From Tenuifilum sp. 4138str (GTDB lineage: Bacteria > Bacteroidota > Bacteroidia > Bacteroidales > Tenuifilaceae): 64,000 nucleotides of DNA. Position 1 is the stretch's first letter. Each line of letters starts with the position of its first letter. Shown in pieces: positions 22,776 to 31,881 of this stretch. Made by a program: the position numbers and the translations under genes. The stretch is taken from contig NZ_JBGCUE010000011.1 of assembly GCF_041102575.1 (NCBI RefSeq), positions 62,001 to 126,000 of the forward strand, in the 5' to 3' direction. The notes beneath the pieces are model-generated. The model saw nothing but the letters and a program-made list of their open reading frames with translations, did no database searches and was not told where the DNA came from.

Positions 22776-23789
22776 ATGAAAAAAGTAGCAGTAATAGGAG
22801 GTGGTGTTACAGGGCTTGAAGCAGCAAACCAGCTTGCTCAAATGGGTTATTCTGTAACAGTTTTTGAGAAAAAAAACGCTCCTGGAGGCCAAGTATCAAA
22901 GTGGGACAGACTTTTCCCAAACCGTAGGCACTCTTTTGATGTGGTGAACGAACTAAAATCGCATCTTAATGGAAACCCGGCCATCTATCTATCAACCGCA
23001 ATAAATAAAATTACCAAAAAAGATGAGCGCTTTCAGCTTGAAGCTTATAACCAGATTTTTGAAGCCGATGCTGTACTCATAGCAACAGGATTCGAACTAT
23101 TCCCTGCTGAGCGCAAGGAGGAATACGGCTACAGAATTTACGACAACGTGATAACCTCGGCAGAGCTGGAAGGTATGTTCAGGGAGCATGGGCATCCTAT
23201 TATGCGAAATGGAAATGCTCCTAAAAGAATTGCTTTCATCCACTGCGTGGGTAGTCGCGACGAAAAAGTGAAACGCCCTTACTGCTCAAAGGTTTGTTGC
23301 GTTACTGCTGTAAAGCAGGCAATTGAGGTGAAAGAGGCCATTCCCGAAGCGGAAATATTTTGCCTTTACATGGATTTGCGGATGTTTGGCCCGGGTTACG
23401 AGGATTTATACAAGGAAGCGCAACAGATAGGCATAAACTTTATCCGGGGACGCTTATCGGAGGCTAGTGAGCTCGATGGGGGTAGAGTCCTCATAAAAAC
23501 AGAGGATACGCTCTCCTCTAAACCCCTAAAAATGTCGGTCGACATGGTAGTGCTAATGGTAGGGATGTCGCCAGCTGAGGGAACTGATGAACTAATTGCA
23601 GCCCTGGGACTTCAAACCAACAAGGACGGATTTGTTGAAATAACTGACTATCACCTAAACCCTGTTAAAACCAAGGTGAGCGGCGTTTTTACAGCAGGTG
23701 CTTGCACGGGGCCAAACAATATAACCGATTCCGTTAATGCTGCCCGTTCGGCTGCCATCGAAATTCATAATTACCTAAACAGCAAGTAG
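22776..23789 (+). CDS. Minimal HdrA-like flavoprotein (sHdrA type)
   Basis: A 337-residue FAD protein. FAD motif GGGVTG at residues 8-13; CVGSRDEKVKRPYCSKVCC in the middle and FTAGACTGPNN near the end are HdrA signatures. It lacks the HdrA N-terminal domain and both C-terminal ferredoxin motifs, as in the short sHdrA proteins of sulfur oxidisers. Position between hdrB1 and hdrC2 matches that operon. Whether it bifurcates electrons is unknown. Confidence 0.85.
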   Translation: MKKVAVIGGGVTGLEAANQLAQMGYSVTVFEKKNAPGGQVSKWDRLFPNRRHSFDVVNELKSHLNGNPAIYLSTAINKITKKDERFQLEAYNQIFEADAVLIATGFELFPAERKEEYGYRIYDNVITSAELEGMFREHGHPIMRNGNAPKRIAFIHCVGSRDEKVKRPYCSKVCCVTAVKQAIEVKEAIPEAEIFCLYMDLRMFGPGYEDLYKEAQQIGINFIRGRLSEASELDGGRVLIKTEDTLSSKPLKMSVDMVVLMVGMSPAEGTDELIAALGLQTNKDGFVEITDYHLNPVKTKVSGVFTAGACTGPNNITDSVNAARSAAIEIHNYLNSK

Positions 23790-23790
23790 T

Positions 23791-24126
23791 ATGATTGATT
23801 TTGGTTTTGCCCCAATGCCAATCAGTATCCACAACCTTGATACTGCAAATTTATCGTTGGCACAATGGATAAACCAACACGATGAAACCTTTAACCACTG
23901 CATTGCCTGCGGGAGTTGTACTGCAACCTGTACCGCCGGACAATTTACAACCTTCAGCTTTCGGGAATTATGCCATGCCATTCGGAGAGGCGAGGTAAAG
24001 AACGCTATTGATGAATCGGAAAAGTGCATGCTTTGTGGCAAATGCACACTGGTTTGCCCGCGAAATGTAAACACCCGAAACATCATCATGCTAATTCGTA
24101 AAGCTAACCTAACATTCAGGCCATGA
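23791..24126 (+). CDS. HdrC2-like 4Fe-4S dicluster protein
   Basis: A 111-residue protein with C37/40/43/47 (CIACGSCTATC) and C79/82/85/89 (CMLCGKCTLVCP). It begins 1 bp after the hdrA stop and overlaps the next start by 4 bp (ATGA), indicating tight coupling. It is shorter than HdrC1 and lacks its extension. It probably connects the minimal HdrA to the membrane CCG protein encoded next. Confidence 0.85.
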   Translation: MIDFGFAPMPISIHNLDTANLSLAQWINQHDETFNHCIACGSCTATCTAGQFTTFSFRELCHAIRRGEVKNAIDESEKCMLCGKCTLVCPRNVNTRNIIMLIRKANLTFRP

Positions 24127-25961
24127 GGTACCATCCGTTCACATTACCCTTTTCAATTGGGCTTGGTTTTATAGTTCTCTACATCGTAGTGATGTGGACT
24201 ATTTGGATCATAAGGCTTAGCCGGCGTGAGCAAAAAATAGTTTGGAAACGGTTATTCTCCCTCCGAACAGTCTCTGCCATTTGGGAATCGATACGCGAGG
24301 GGTTACTCCATCGGAATATATTCAAGCGCAATATACTTTTGGGTTACATGCACATGAACTTAGCTTTTGGCTGGTTTATGCTTATTGTGCTCGGAAACCT
24401 TGAGGCTCGTTTGTACCCCCATGGAGTAATAAATCCGCCTTACTACCCTATCTTTTTTGAGTTTTTCAGGCACGACCTAACCCCACTCCATGAGTATGAA
24501 GAGATTTTCACTTTTCTGATGGACTTCTTCCTGCTTATGGTGATATCGGGGGTTAGCTTAGCCTTTTTTAAAAGGTTCCGCAGCCGCACCCTAGGCATGA
24601 AACGCACAACAAGGCATATTTTAATCGATAGGATTGCAATTACGGCTCTTTGGTTCATCTTTCCGCTAAGGCTATTTGCTGAAAGCGTAACTGCTGGACT
24701 TTATAATACCGGACACTTTTTTACCAACTTTCTTGGTCAGTGGGTCATATACAATCTTCCGCTCGATTACCTGTACTACCCTGCATGGTGGGCATACTCA
24801 ATAGCTTTAGGTGTTTTCTTTATTACTATGCCCTTTTCACGGTACATGCACATTCCCGCTGAAATCCTACTCATTTTCCTTAGAAAATATGGCGTTAAGG
24901 AAAAGGATACCCACTCAACCTTCACCAAGTTAGAATTGAGTGCATGTTCGCGCTGCGGAATTTGCATTGATGCGTGTCAGCTTAGCACCTCGTTGAATAT
25001 CTCCGATACTCAACCAGCATATTTCATTCGCGATTTGCGTTACAGCCAACCAAGCGAAAGGCTCAGGGAAACTTGCATGATGTGCATGCGATGCCTTGAG
25101 GCATGCCCAGTTGGTATCGAAATAACCCGAATACGTGAGAACGAACGCAAGGAGTATCCATTATTCACATCGTCGAGCTACAGCTACATCAATGGTTATA
25201 AATACCCAAAAGCAAAGGTGGCATTCTTTGCAGGATGCATGGGGCATTTAACACCATCGGTGATAAAATCGACCCTGGCCCTGTTCGATGCCGCAGGTGT
25301 TGATTACACCTTTATTGACAAAAACGGAAGTATTTGCTGTGGTAGGCCACTACAAATGAACGGCCAGGCCGATGCTGCCAAACAACTTATAGCCAAAAAC
25401 AACCATTTAATTGTTGAAAGTGGTGCCGAGGTGCTAGTAACCTCCTGTCCAATATGCGCCCGAGAGTTTGCCAGTAGCTATCACCTTACAATACCTGTTT
25501 TACACCACAGCCAGTACCTACTTCAATTAACCAAACAAAACAGGTTGAGGTTTAACCAGTCGGGGTTAAAAGTTACCTACCACGACCCCTGTGAGCTGAG
25601 TCGTGGACTAAATATTACCCGAGAGCCTCGCGAACTCCTGCAAAATGCAGCGATCTTATCAAACGGAAGCAAAGAAATTGAAAGCAAATCGTTATGCTGT
25701 GGTGGCAGCCTTGGCATAACCAATATCTCCATGACCGACCGTTACAAAATTGCTAACAACACTCTTGATGAAATTGTTACTGAGAGTAGTAGTTACCTAG
25801 TAACAGCCTGTCCGATGTGTCGCAAAACTTTTACCAACGCACAAGAAAAAATAAAAGTGCTTGATATTGCTGAAATATTGGAAAAGAATTTAAACTTTGC
25901 ACCCGAAAAAGCGTCAGATAAAGTTCAGACGCAAGCTAAACATCAAGCAGTAACAACATAA
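24123..25961 (+). CDS. Membrane-anchored HdrB2/HdrD-like protein (cytochrome b-like + ferredoxin + two CCG domains)
   Basis: A 612-residue fusion. Residues 1-250 contain five or six transmembrane helices with His residues, resembling the NarI/HdrE haem b domain. Then come two [4Fe-4S] motifs (ACSRCGICIDAC near 277-288 and CMMCMRCLEACP near 318-329). The last 240 residues carry two complete CCG domains: CMGHL..CCGRPL..CPIC and CELSRG..CCGGSLG..CPMC. This HdrE-HdrD-type layout, also seen in DsrM/K and TmcB-like systems, would join quinone chemistry to thiol/disulfide chemistry. In sHdr operons the same slot holds soluble HdrB2, so membrane anchoring is notable. Confidence 0.83.
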   Translation: MRYHPFTLPFSIGLGFIVLYIVVMWTIWIIRLSRREQKIVWKRLFSLRTVSAIWESIREGLLHRNIFKRNILLGYMHMNLAFGWFMLIVLGNLEARLYPHGVINPPYYPIFFEFFRHDLTPLHEYEEIFTFLMDFFLLMVISGVSLAFFKRFRSRTLGMKRTTRHILIDRIAITALWFIFPLRLFAESVTAGLYNTGHFFTNFLGQWVIYNLPLDYLYYPAWWAYSIALGVFFITMPFSRYMHIPAEILLIFLRKYGVKEKDTHSTFTKLELSACSRCGICIDACQLSTSLNISDTQPAYFIRDLRYSQPSERLRETCMMCMRCLEACPVGIEITRIRENERKEYPLFTSSSYSYINGYKYPKAKVAFFAGCMGHLTPSVIKSTLALFDAAGVDYTFIDKNGSICCGRPLQMNGQADAAKQLIAKNNHLIVESGAEVLVTSCPICAREFASSYHLTIPVLHHSQYLLQLTKQNRLRFNQSGLKVTYHDPCELSRGLNITREPRELLQNAAILSNGSKEIESKSLCCGGSLGITNISMTDRYKIANNTLDEIVTESSSYLVTACPMCRKTFTNAQEKIKVLDIAEILEKNLNFAPEKASDKVQTQAKHQAVTT

Positions 25962-25972
25962 AGTAAAAAGCG

Positions 25973-27154
25973 ATGCATAACGAGAAACTTGGATTTAACA
26001 GCCTTCTCATTCACGGGGGCATGGAACCCGACCCAATGGGAAGCGCAACAGTACCCATTTACCAAACATCAACCTTTGCCTTTGAGAATGTTGACGAAGG
26101 GGCAAGGTGCTTTGCAGGAGAAAGCAATGGATTTATCTACACCCGAATAGGCAACCCAACCATTTCGGCGCTTGAGCGCCAGGTGGCTATTCTGGAAAAT
26201 GGTTTTGGTGGAATTGCCACTGCCTCGGGTATGGGCGCAGTATCGTCAATTTACATGGCTTTTCTGAAAGCAGGTGACCACATTGTTAGCACCGATGCGG
26301 TATACGGGCCCTCACGCGGTATTATGGAAACCTACTTCAAGCGGTTTGGGGTTGAAAGTACTTATATCGACACATCGAAACTCGAAAACATTGAGGCTGC
26401 CATTAAGCCAAACACCCGAATGTTATACCTTGAGAGTCCCACTAACCCTACCATGGTTATCACCGATATAAAAGCAGCCTCGGAGCTAGCCCATAAGCAT
26501 GGGTTAGTAGTGGTGGTTGATAATACCTTTTGTAGCCCTTACCTGCAGCGTCCCCTCGATCTTGGCGCCGATGTAGTATTTCATTCAATGACCAAGTTCC
26601 TTAACGGTCATGCCGATATTGTTGCTGGTATTATTGTAACTAAAACCCAGGAACTCTATAAAACTGTTCGCCCAGCCATGGTGAATATGGGATGTAATAT
26701 GGATCCGCACCAGGCCTACATGGTACTTAGGGGTATCAAAACCCTTTCGCTCCGTATTGAACGCGCCCAGCAAAACGCTCAAAAAGTTGCCGAATATCTT
26801 GAGAAACACCCCAAAATTGAATGGGTTAAGTTCCCGGGGCTAAAATCGCACCCTCAGTTTGAGCTGGCTCAAAAGCAGATGAAGGGACCGGGTGCCATGA
26901 TAAGCTTTGAACTAAGAGGCGGCATTGAAGCCGGTAAAATACTCATGAATAATGTACGGTTGGCCATGCTGGCGGTTTCACTTGGTGGAGTTGAAACATT
27001 AATTCAACACCCAGCCTCTATGACTCACTCAAAGATGTCGCCTGAGGCCCGACTAAAAGCCAACATCACCGATGGCCTAGTCCGTTTTTCAGTTGGTATT
27101 GAGGATGTTGAGGACATTATTGCTGACCTGGATCAAGCTTTAGCCAAAATTTAA
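25973..27154 (+). CDS. Trans-sulfuration family PLP enzyme (methionine gamma-lyase / cystathionine lyase-like)
   Basis: A 393-residue Cys/Met-metabolism PLP enzyme. PLP Lys208 is in SMTKFLNGH; YTR (56-58), VYG (110-112) and D183 are the usual cofactor contacts. The family catalyses gamma-elimination or replacement on methionine, homocysteine or O-acylhomoserine, releasing thiols or sulfide. The Cys that follows YG in classical methionine gamma-lyases is Pro113 here, so the substrate is open. It starts 11 bp after the membrane Hdr gene, last in the operon, and could supply a thiol or sulfide substrate to it. Confidence 0.82.
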   Translation: MHNEKLGFNSLLIHGGMEPDPMGSATVPIYQTSTFAFENVDEGARCFAGESNGFIYTRIGNPTISALERQVAILENGFGGIATASGMGAVSSIYMAFLKAGDHIVSTDAVYGPSRGIMETYFKRFGVESTYIDTSKLENIEAAIKPNTRMLYLESPTNPTMVITDIKAASELAHKHGLVVVVDNTFCSPYLQRPLDLGADVVFHSMTKFLNGHADIVAGIIVTKTQELYKTVRPAMVNMGCNMDPHQAYMVLRGIKTLSLRIERAQQNAQKVAEYLEKHPKIEWVKFPGLKSHPQFELAQKQMKGPGAMISFELRGGIEAGKILMNNVRLAMLAVSLGGVETLIQHPASMTHSKMSPEARLKANITDGLVRFSVGIEDVEDIIADLDQALAKI

Positions 27155-27175
27155 TGGAAAACCCAAAACAATATT

Positions 27176-27206
27176 TTACCCGCAATTGAACATTGCGGGT
27201 TTTTTA
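27176..27206 (+). terminator. Terminator of the sHdr-like operon
   Basis: Stem ACCCGCAA/TTGCGGGT with a 7-nt loop, then TTTTTT. Confidence 0.85.
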
Positions 27207-27277
27207 ATACCAAAAAAATATATACCTTTATTTTCAATTTTCGTAAAAAAAAGTATTTGAACAAAATTTTACCCAAT

Positions 27278-29992
27278 ATGAAAAAGTACATTGCGCTGGT
27301 AAGTTATGTTCTAATGTGTGTTTCCGTTTACGCACAGGTAGAGAGAATGCCCTTTAGTGATAAAATGAACTATACTGCCAATAAGTTAATCATTGGAAAT
27401 TCTAAAGGCCCATCTACTCCAGGTTCAGCCCTTTTTTATGAAGATTTTGAGGGTACCACCTACCAGCTAACTGATAAGTGGGAAGTACTAAGGAGTTCAA
27501 CATTAGACTTTCAACAAACCACTGGGGCTGCCAACCCTGCATGGTTCAGATGTACACCTCAAAGCTTCAACGGCAATGGATCAACTTATATCAAGCATGG
27601 CGAAGCCTCAGGGGCAATATCATTTACTGCTCCCGATTTTACTTGGCTCATTACTCACGATACTATTGCTATTCCATCCGATCCTGAAGCATTTCTGAAG
27701 TTTTGGCTTTGGTACTACAGCAACTATGATCAGGGTTACATAACCCATTTTTATGTATTGGCATACGATGTAGATGGCCAAACCCTTGATACTCTATTGT
27801 ACTATGGTAATGATCAAGCCACATCGGTACCCAACCAGTATAAATCGCTATTCAACCTATCACTTTCAAAAGTAGCGGGTAAAAATGTTCGGCTAGCATT
27901 TGTATATGAGAATCGGAATAACCAGAATAAAGGAACACAACTTGCAATCGATGATATTCTAGTAACCAACACAAACATTCCTGATATTGAATTAAAAGTA
28001 ATTCCCTACAAGTACTCAAAAGTACCTCACATAACTTTTGACTCCCTTTTTGTCGATCTTAAAGCAAATATTTATAACCTGGGAACAGTTCTAAACGATA
28101 CATTGACAATTTCAGTATCGTGCGATAAAATACCCAACTTACAATCATCCGCGGAGATTACCGATACCATTGAAAGCGGGGAGCAGAGAGTGATAACTCT
28201 CAGCCCTAAAGTGAAGATTATGTCCACCGCTGAAAGTTATACTTTCAACCTTAATGCTTCTACCCCACCCGATACCTTAACTCAAAATAATACCGATAAT
28301 ACAACCCTGGAGGTAAGTAGTTCAATCTTTGCTACCGATAGGGGTGTAAAAGGTGGCATATCATTTAATCCAAACACTCAAATAGGTAACCTTTATGAGT
28401 TTCAACGTGATGGTTTTATTGAAGGCGTTGAAATTGGTTGGGCTCAAAACACTACAATCCCTGAAACTGCCTACCCGCTAGATTTTGTAGTGTATGTACT
28501 TGAGATTAACCCTGCTAGTCCAAGTGAAGCCAAAACTTTAACCCAGGAATATTTCACAAAGGAATACTCAGCCAATGGCGGTTCAATTATTTACTTCTTG
28601 CCTAAACCTGTTTATTGTCATAAAGGGTTCTCGTATTATGTTCTTGTAAAGCAAACCTCCGATACTCCTCTTGGTATTGGGTACGATGGAGATCCTTACG
28701 GAGCCTTTTGGAAGGTTGATGAATTTTTCCCGCTGAACGCCACATATATGGCCAACCAATCCATTGGCAACATAGCGGTAAGAGCACTCGTAAGCGAGCC
28801 TGTTGAAAATCCAACTGTTTTCTTCAACATTAAGAATGAGCAAAAGGAACCCGCTCAAAATGTTAAGGTACGAATTGTTGAGCTCGATTCAACAATTACA
28901 ACAAACGAACAGGGGCAAGCCTCCATTGAGCTAAACAATGGTAAATACACCTATAACATCGATTCCACGGGCTATTCATCGCTCAGGAAAGAATTTACCG
29001 TGTTCTCGCAGAATCTTATTATTAACGATTCGCTTGTGAAAGCCTACAATGTGAAGTTTAGGATTGTTGATACTGACTCCGTACCACTACCTGGAGCTAG
29101 AATTAATGTTTACCCCATTACCCTCATAAGTAATGAGAATGGTGAAGATAGTACCATGCTACCTTCAGGAAACTACTCGCTTAAAGTAATGCTTTCCAAC
29201 TATATGATGAAATACCCGGTTGATTTACTGGTTGAAGATAAAGATACCCTTTACATTGTCGTAATGGAGCAGGCTACAACCTACAACCTGACTGTAAATG
29301 TAAAAAACACTAAAGGTGAAAGCTTACCCAATGCTGATGTTAGTTTAATGGGCTATGGAACCCTTAAAACAAATAACGAGGGTAGCTGTGCCTTCAATGG
29401 ACTACTTCCCGGAAACATAATGGGTTCTGTTAAGTATTACAATTATATTTGGGGATCAATTTTTGTGGATCTTACCTCCGATAGCACTATCAACGTAACC
29501 CTAATCCCTGAGCACTATACTGCCACTTTTTACGTTACATCCAAGGGAAATCCTATTATAAATGCCGAAATTATTATTGAGGGTTTAGACACCTTGCATA
29601 CTGGATTAAATGGTTATGCTCAGTCCACATACATTCCCTTCGGGAACAGCATACCATACACAGTAAAAGTGAAAGACTACTACACTTACACTGGTACCTT
29701 TGATATTTGGGATACCGACGTTCTTGTTACTGTAAACCTGACACCTCTTGGAGTAGATGACAATTATGATGATCTACATCCTACAATTTACCCAAATCCG
29801 ACCACCGATTTTATTACAGTTACCGGCCTTAACAATTATTCCATCACAATTTTCGATATAAACGGAAGGGTAGTTTACCAGAATAGTAATCCTGACAGCA
29901 AGATTGATATTGGTTTCTTACCAAAGGGAATGTACATAGTTAAGCTTAATACATCAAAAGGTTTTAGTATTCATAAAGTTCTAAAGCAGTAA
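27278..29992 (+). CDS. Secreted multidomain protein with type IX secretion C-terminal sorting domain
   Basis: A 904-residue exported protein starting at ATG 27278; the TTG at 27257 adds seven residues before the signal peptide and is rejected. Signal peptide MKKYIALVSYVLMCVSVYA. An N-terminal galactose-binding/choice-of-anchor-J-like domain (DFEGTTYQLTDKW, through AIDDILV), then CARDB-like and several carboxypeptidase-regulatory-like repeats (VKNTKGESLPNADV and similar). The C-terminus IYPNPTTDF to KVLKQ is a type A T9SS sorting domain, so it crosses the outer membrane by the Por system. No catalytic domain seen; an adhesin or surface protein is likely. Confidence 0.85.
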   Translation: MKKYIALVSYVLMCVSVYAQVERMPFSDKMNYTANKLIIGNSKGPSTPGSALFYEDFEGTTYQLTDKWEVLRSSTLDFQQTTGAANPAWFRCTPQSFNGNGSTYIKHGEASGAISFTAPDFTWLITHDTIAIPSDPEAFLKFWLWYYSNYDQGYITHFYVLAYDVDGQTLDTLLYYGNDQATSVPNQYKSLFNLSLSKVAGKNVRLAFVYENRNNQNKGTQLAIDDILVTNTNIPDIELKVIPYKYSKVPHITFDSLFVDLKANIYNLGTVLNDTLTISVSCDKIPNLQSSAEITDTIESGEQRVITLSPKVKIMSTAESYTFNLNASTPPDTLTQNNTDNTTLEVSSSIFATDRGVKGGISFNPNTQIGNLYEFQRDGFIEGVEIGWAQNTTIPETAYPLDFVVYVLEINPASPSEAKTLTQEYFTKEYSANGGSIIYFLPKPVYCHKGFSYYVLVKQTSDTPLGIGYDGDPYGAFWKVDEFFPLNATYMANQSIGNIAVRALVSEPVENPTVFFNIKNEQKEPAQNVKVRIVELDSTITTNEQGQASIELNNGKYTYNIDSTGYSSLRKEFTVFSQNLIINDSLVKAYNVKFRIVDTDSVPLPGARINVYPITLISNENGEDSTMLPSGNYSLKVMLSNYMMKYPVDLLVEDKDTLYIVVMEQATTYNLTVNVKNTKGESLPNADVSLMGYGTLKTNNEGSCAFNGLLPGNIMGSVKYYNYIWGSIFVDLTSDSTINVTLIPEHYTATFYVTSKGNPIINAEIIIEGLDTLHTGLNGYAQSTYIPFGNSIPYTVKVKDYYTYTGTFDIWDTDVLVTVNLTPLGVDDNYDDLHPTIYPNPTTDFITVTGLNNYSITIFDINGRVVYQNSNPDSKIDIGFLPKGMYIVKLNTSKGFSIHKVLKQ

Positions 29993-30010
29993 TTCTAAAA
30001 TAATGTAGTT

Positions 30011-30040
30011 AAAAAAGGAGTGCTAAGCACTCCTTTTTTG
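30011..30040 (+). terminator. Terminator of the T9SS cargo gene
   Basis: Long stem AAAAAAGGAGTGCT/AGCACTCCTTTTTT, 18 bp after the stop codon. Confidence 0.85.
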
Positions 30041-30086
30041 TTACATTCTATAAGCATAAATTCATTTTTTATCAATATTATTTTAA

Positions 30087-30106
30087 TTATCAATTTAAAT
30101 TGATAA
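30087..30106. promoter_or_regulatory. Perfect 20-bp palindrome upstream of the aminotransferase / 2-oxoacid oxidoreductase genes
   Basis: TTATCAATTTAAATTGATAA reads the same on both strands and lies about 140 bp before the ATG at 30245. It is not followed by a T-run and the terminator lies earlier, so it is a candidate regulator-binding site. Confidence 0.45.
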
Positions 30107-30244
30107 CAAATTATCACTTTTTTTTGCGTTTTTCTGAAAGACTAAAAGAAATATTTTGTAAACTTGTAGTGCTTAATTCGTGAAGTGTGAACTGTTGATA
30201 TGTAACTGTAATAAACAAATTGTCAATACATTATAAAACATACC

Positions 30245-31561
30245 ATGAAGAATACGCCCATCCCCTTCGAAGTTGTAAAGCAAAAGATTCAGGAATCAAA
30301 GTTACCAAGTGTAGGTAAGGCCTCGATTCGTGAGCTGGTTAAACTTGTCAATGAGATTGAAAAGGAAACCGGTATCAAGTACGTAAGAATGGAAATGGGA
30401 GTGCCCGGGCTGGAGCCATCACAAATTGGCATTGATGCTGAGATTGAAGCATTGAAGCGAGGGGTTGCCTCCAAGTATCCAATGATTGACGGTGTGCCAG
30501 AACTAAAAAAGGAAATTGCACGGTTTGTAAAAAACTTCATCAATATTGATGTTGATGAACAGGGATGTATCCCTACAGTAGGTTCCATGCAGGGTGCTAT
30601 GGCCGCTTTTCTGGTGGTAAACCGTTGCAATGCAACAAAAGATACCATTCTATTCATCGATCCGGGATTCCCTGTTCAAAAACAGCAACTTAGGGTTCTG
30701 GGAATGAACTACGAAACTTTTGATGTATATAACTTCCGTGGCGATAAGCTCCGCGATAAGCTTGAATCGTACCTCAAAAAGGGAAATATTTCAGCAATCC
30801 TTTACTCAAATCCCAATAATCCCTCATGGATTTGCTTTACCGAAAAGGAATTGCAAACAATAGGCGAGCTAGCCACAACCTACGACACCATTGTTATTGA
30901 GGACCTTGCATACTTTGCCATGGACTTCCGCAAGGATCTATCCAAACCCGGACAGTCTCCCTTCCAGCCTACTGTGGCTAACTATACTCAAAACTGGTTA
31001 ATGCTTATCTCCAGTTCCAAGGCATTTTCCTATGCAGGTCAGCGTATTGGCACCATGGTTATTAGCAATGGTCTTTACAAGCGCCGTTACCCTGACCTAA
31101 AACGCTACTTCACTTCCGATGAGTTTGGCTACGCCATGCTTTACGGGGCTGTTTACTCCCTATCGTCGGGGGTTTGCCATTCTACACAGTACGGTTTTGC
31201 AGCCATGCTAAAAGCAGCCAACGATGGAACCTTCAACTTTGTAGAATCGGTTCGTGAGTACGGTGAAAAGGCCAGAATAATGAAAAAGATTTTTACCGAA
31301 AACGGTTTTACAATAGTTTACGATATGGATGAAGACAAACCCCTGGCCGATGGATTTTATTTCACCATATCGTACCCGGGTTTAACCGGAGAACAGCTAA
31401 TTGAAGAGCTTCTTTACTACGGAGTTAGCGCTATTTCATTAGCCATAACCGGTAGTGAGAGGACTGAGGGCTTACGTGCCTGTGTATCGCAGGTGCAGCG
31501 CAACCAGTTCTCCGACCTGGAAGTGCGTTTAAAACGATTTAACCAAGATCACAGGAACTAA
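30245..31561 (+). CDS. Class I/II PLP-dependent aminotransferase
   Basis: A 438-residue fold-type I aminotransferase. SNPNNPSW (188-195), D220 and Y223, and PLP Lys259 in SSSKAFSYAGQR are all present. The enzyme would convert an amino acid to its 2-oxoacid. It is 46 bp upstream of the ferredoxin subunit of a 2-oxoacid:ferredoxin oxidoreductase, which would take that product to acyl-CoA, so amino-acid fermentation is the likely role. The specific amino acid cannot be read from sequence. Confidence 0.88.
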   Translation: MKNTPIPFEVVKQKIQESKLPSVGKASIRELVKLVNEIEKETGIKYVRMEMGVPGLEPSQIGIDAEIEALKRGVASKYPMIDGVPELKKEIARFVKNFINIDVDEQGCIPTVGSMQGAMAAFLVVNRCNATKDTILFIDPGFPVQKQQLRVLGMNYETFDVYNFRGDKLRDKLESYLKKGNISAILYSNPNNPSWICFTEKELQTIGELATTYDTIVIEDLAYFAMDFRKDLSKPGQSPFQPTVANYTQNWLMLISSSKAFSYAGQRIGTMVISNGLYKRRYPDLKRYFTSDEFGYAMLYGAVYSLSSGVCHSTQYGFAAMLKAANDGTFNFVESVREYGEKARIMKKIFTENGFTIVYDMDEDKPLADGFYFTISYPGLTGEQLIEELLYYGVSAISLAITGSERTEGLRACVSQVQRNQFSDLEVRLKRFNQDHRN

Positions 31562-31606
31562 AAGTTTCAACCAAATAGTAAAACAACAAAAATAAATTTG
31601 ACCAAT

Positions 31607-31843
31607 ATGGCAAAAGTAAGAGGAGCAATTGTGGTCGATGTAGAAAAATGTAAAGGATGTGGCCTTTGTGTGGTAGCCTGCCCTTCAAAAGTTATTGAAC
31701 TGGCAAGGGAGGTAAATGGCAAAGGATACAACTACGCCTACATGGCCAACCCCGAAGCCTGCACAGGCTGCGCAAACTGCGCATTGGTTTGTCCCGACAC
31801 GGTTATCACTGTTTACAGGGTTAAAACTGAAGCTGAGGCTTAA
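31607..31843 (+). CDS. 2-oxoacid:ferredoxin oxidoreductase delta (ferredoxin) subunit
   Basis: A 78-residue 2[4Fe-4S] ferredoxin: C15/18/21/25 (CKGCGLCVVACP) and C52/55/58/62 (CTGCANCALVCP). ATG 31607 is chosen over the TTG at 31598. It is first in the delta-alpha-beta-gamma gene order of Kor/Vor-type enzymes and carries electrons to external ferredoxin. Confidence 0.88.
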   Translation: MAKVRGAIVVDVEKCKGCGLCVVACPSKVIELAREVNGKGYNYAYMANPEACTGCANCALVCPDTVITVYRVKTEAEA

Positions 31844-31881
31844 AACCGACATTTTGTATAAACAAAAACTCATTAAAGAAA

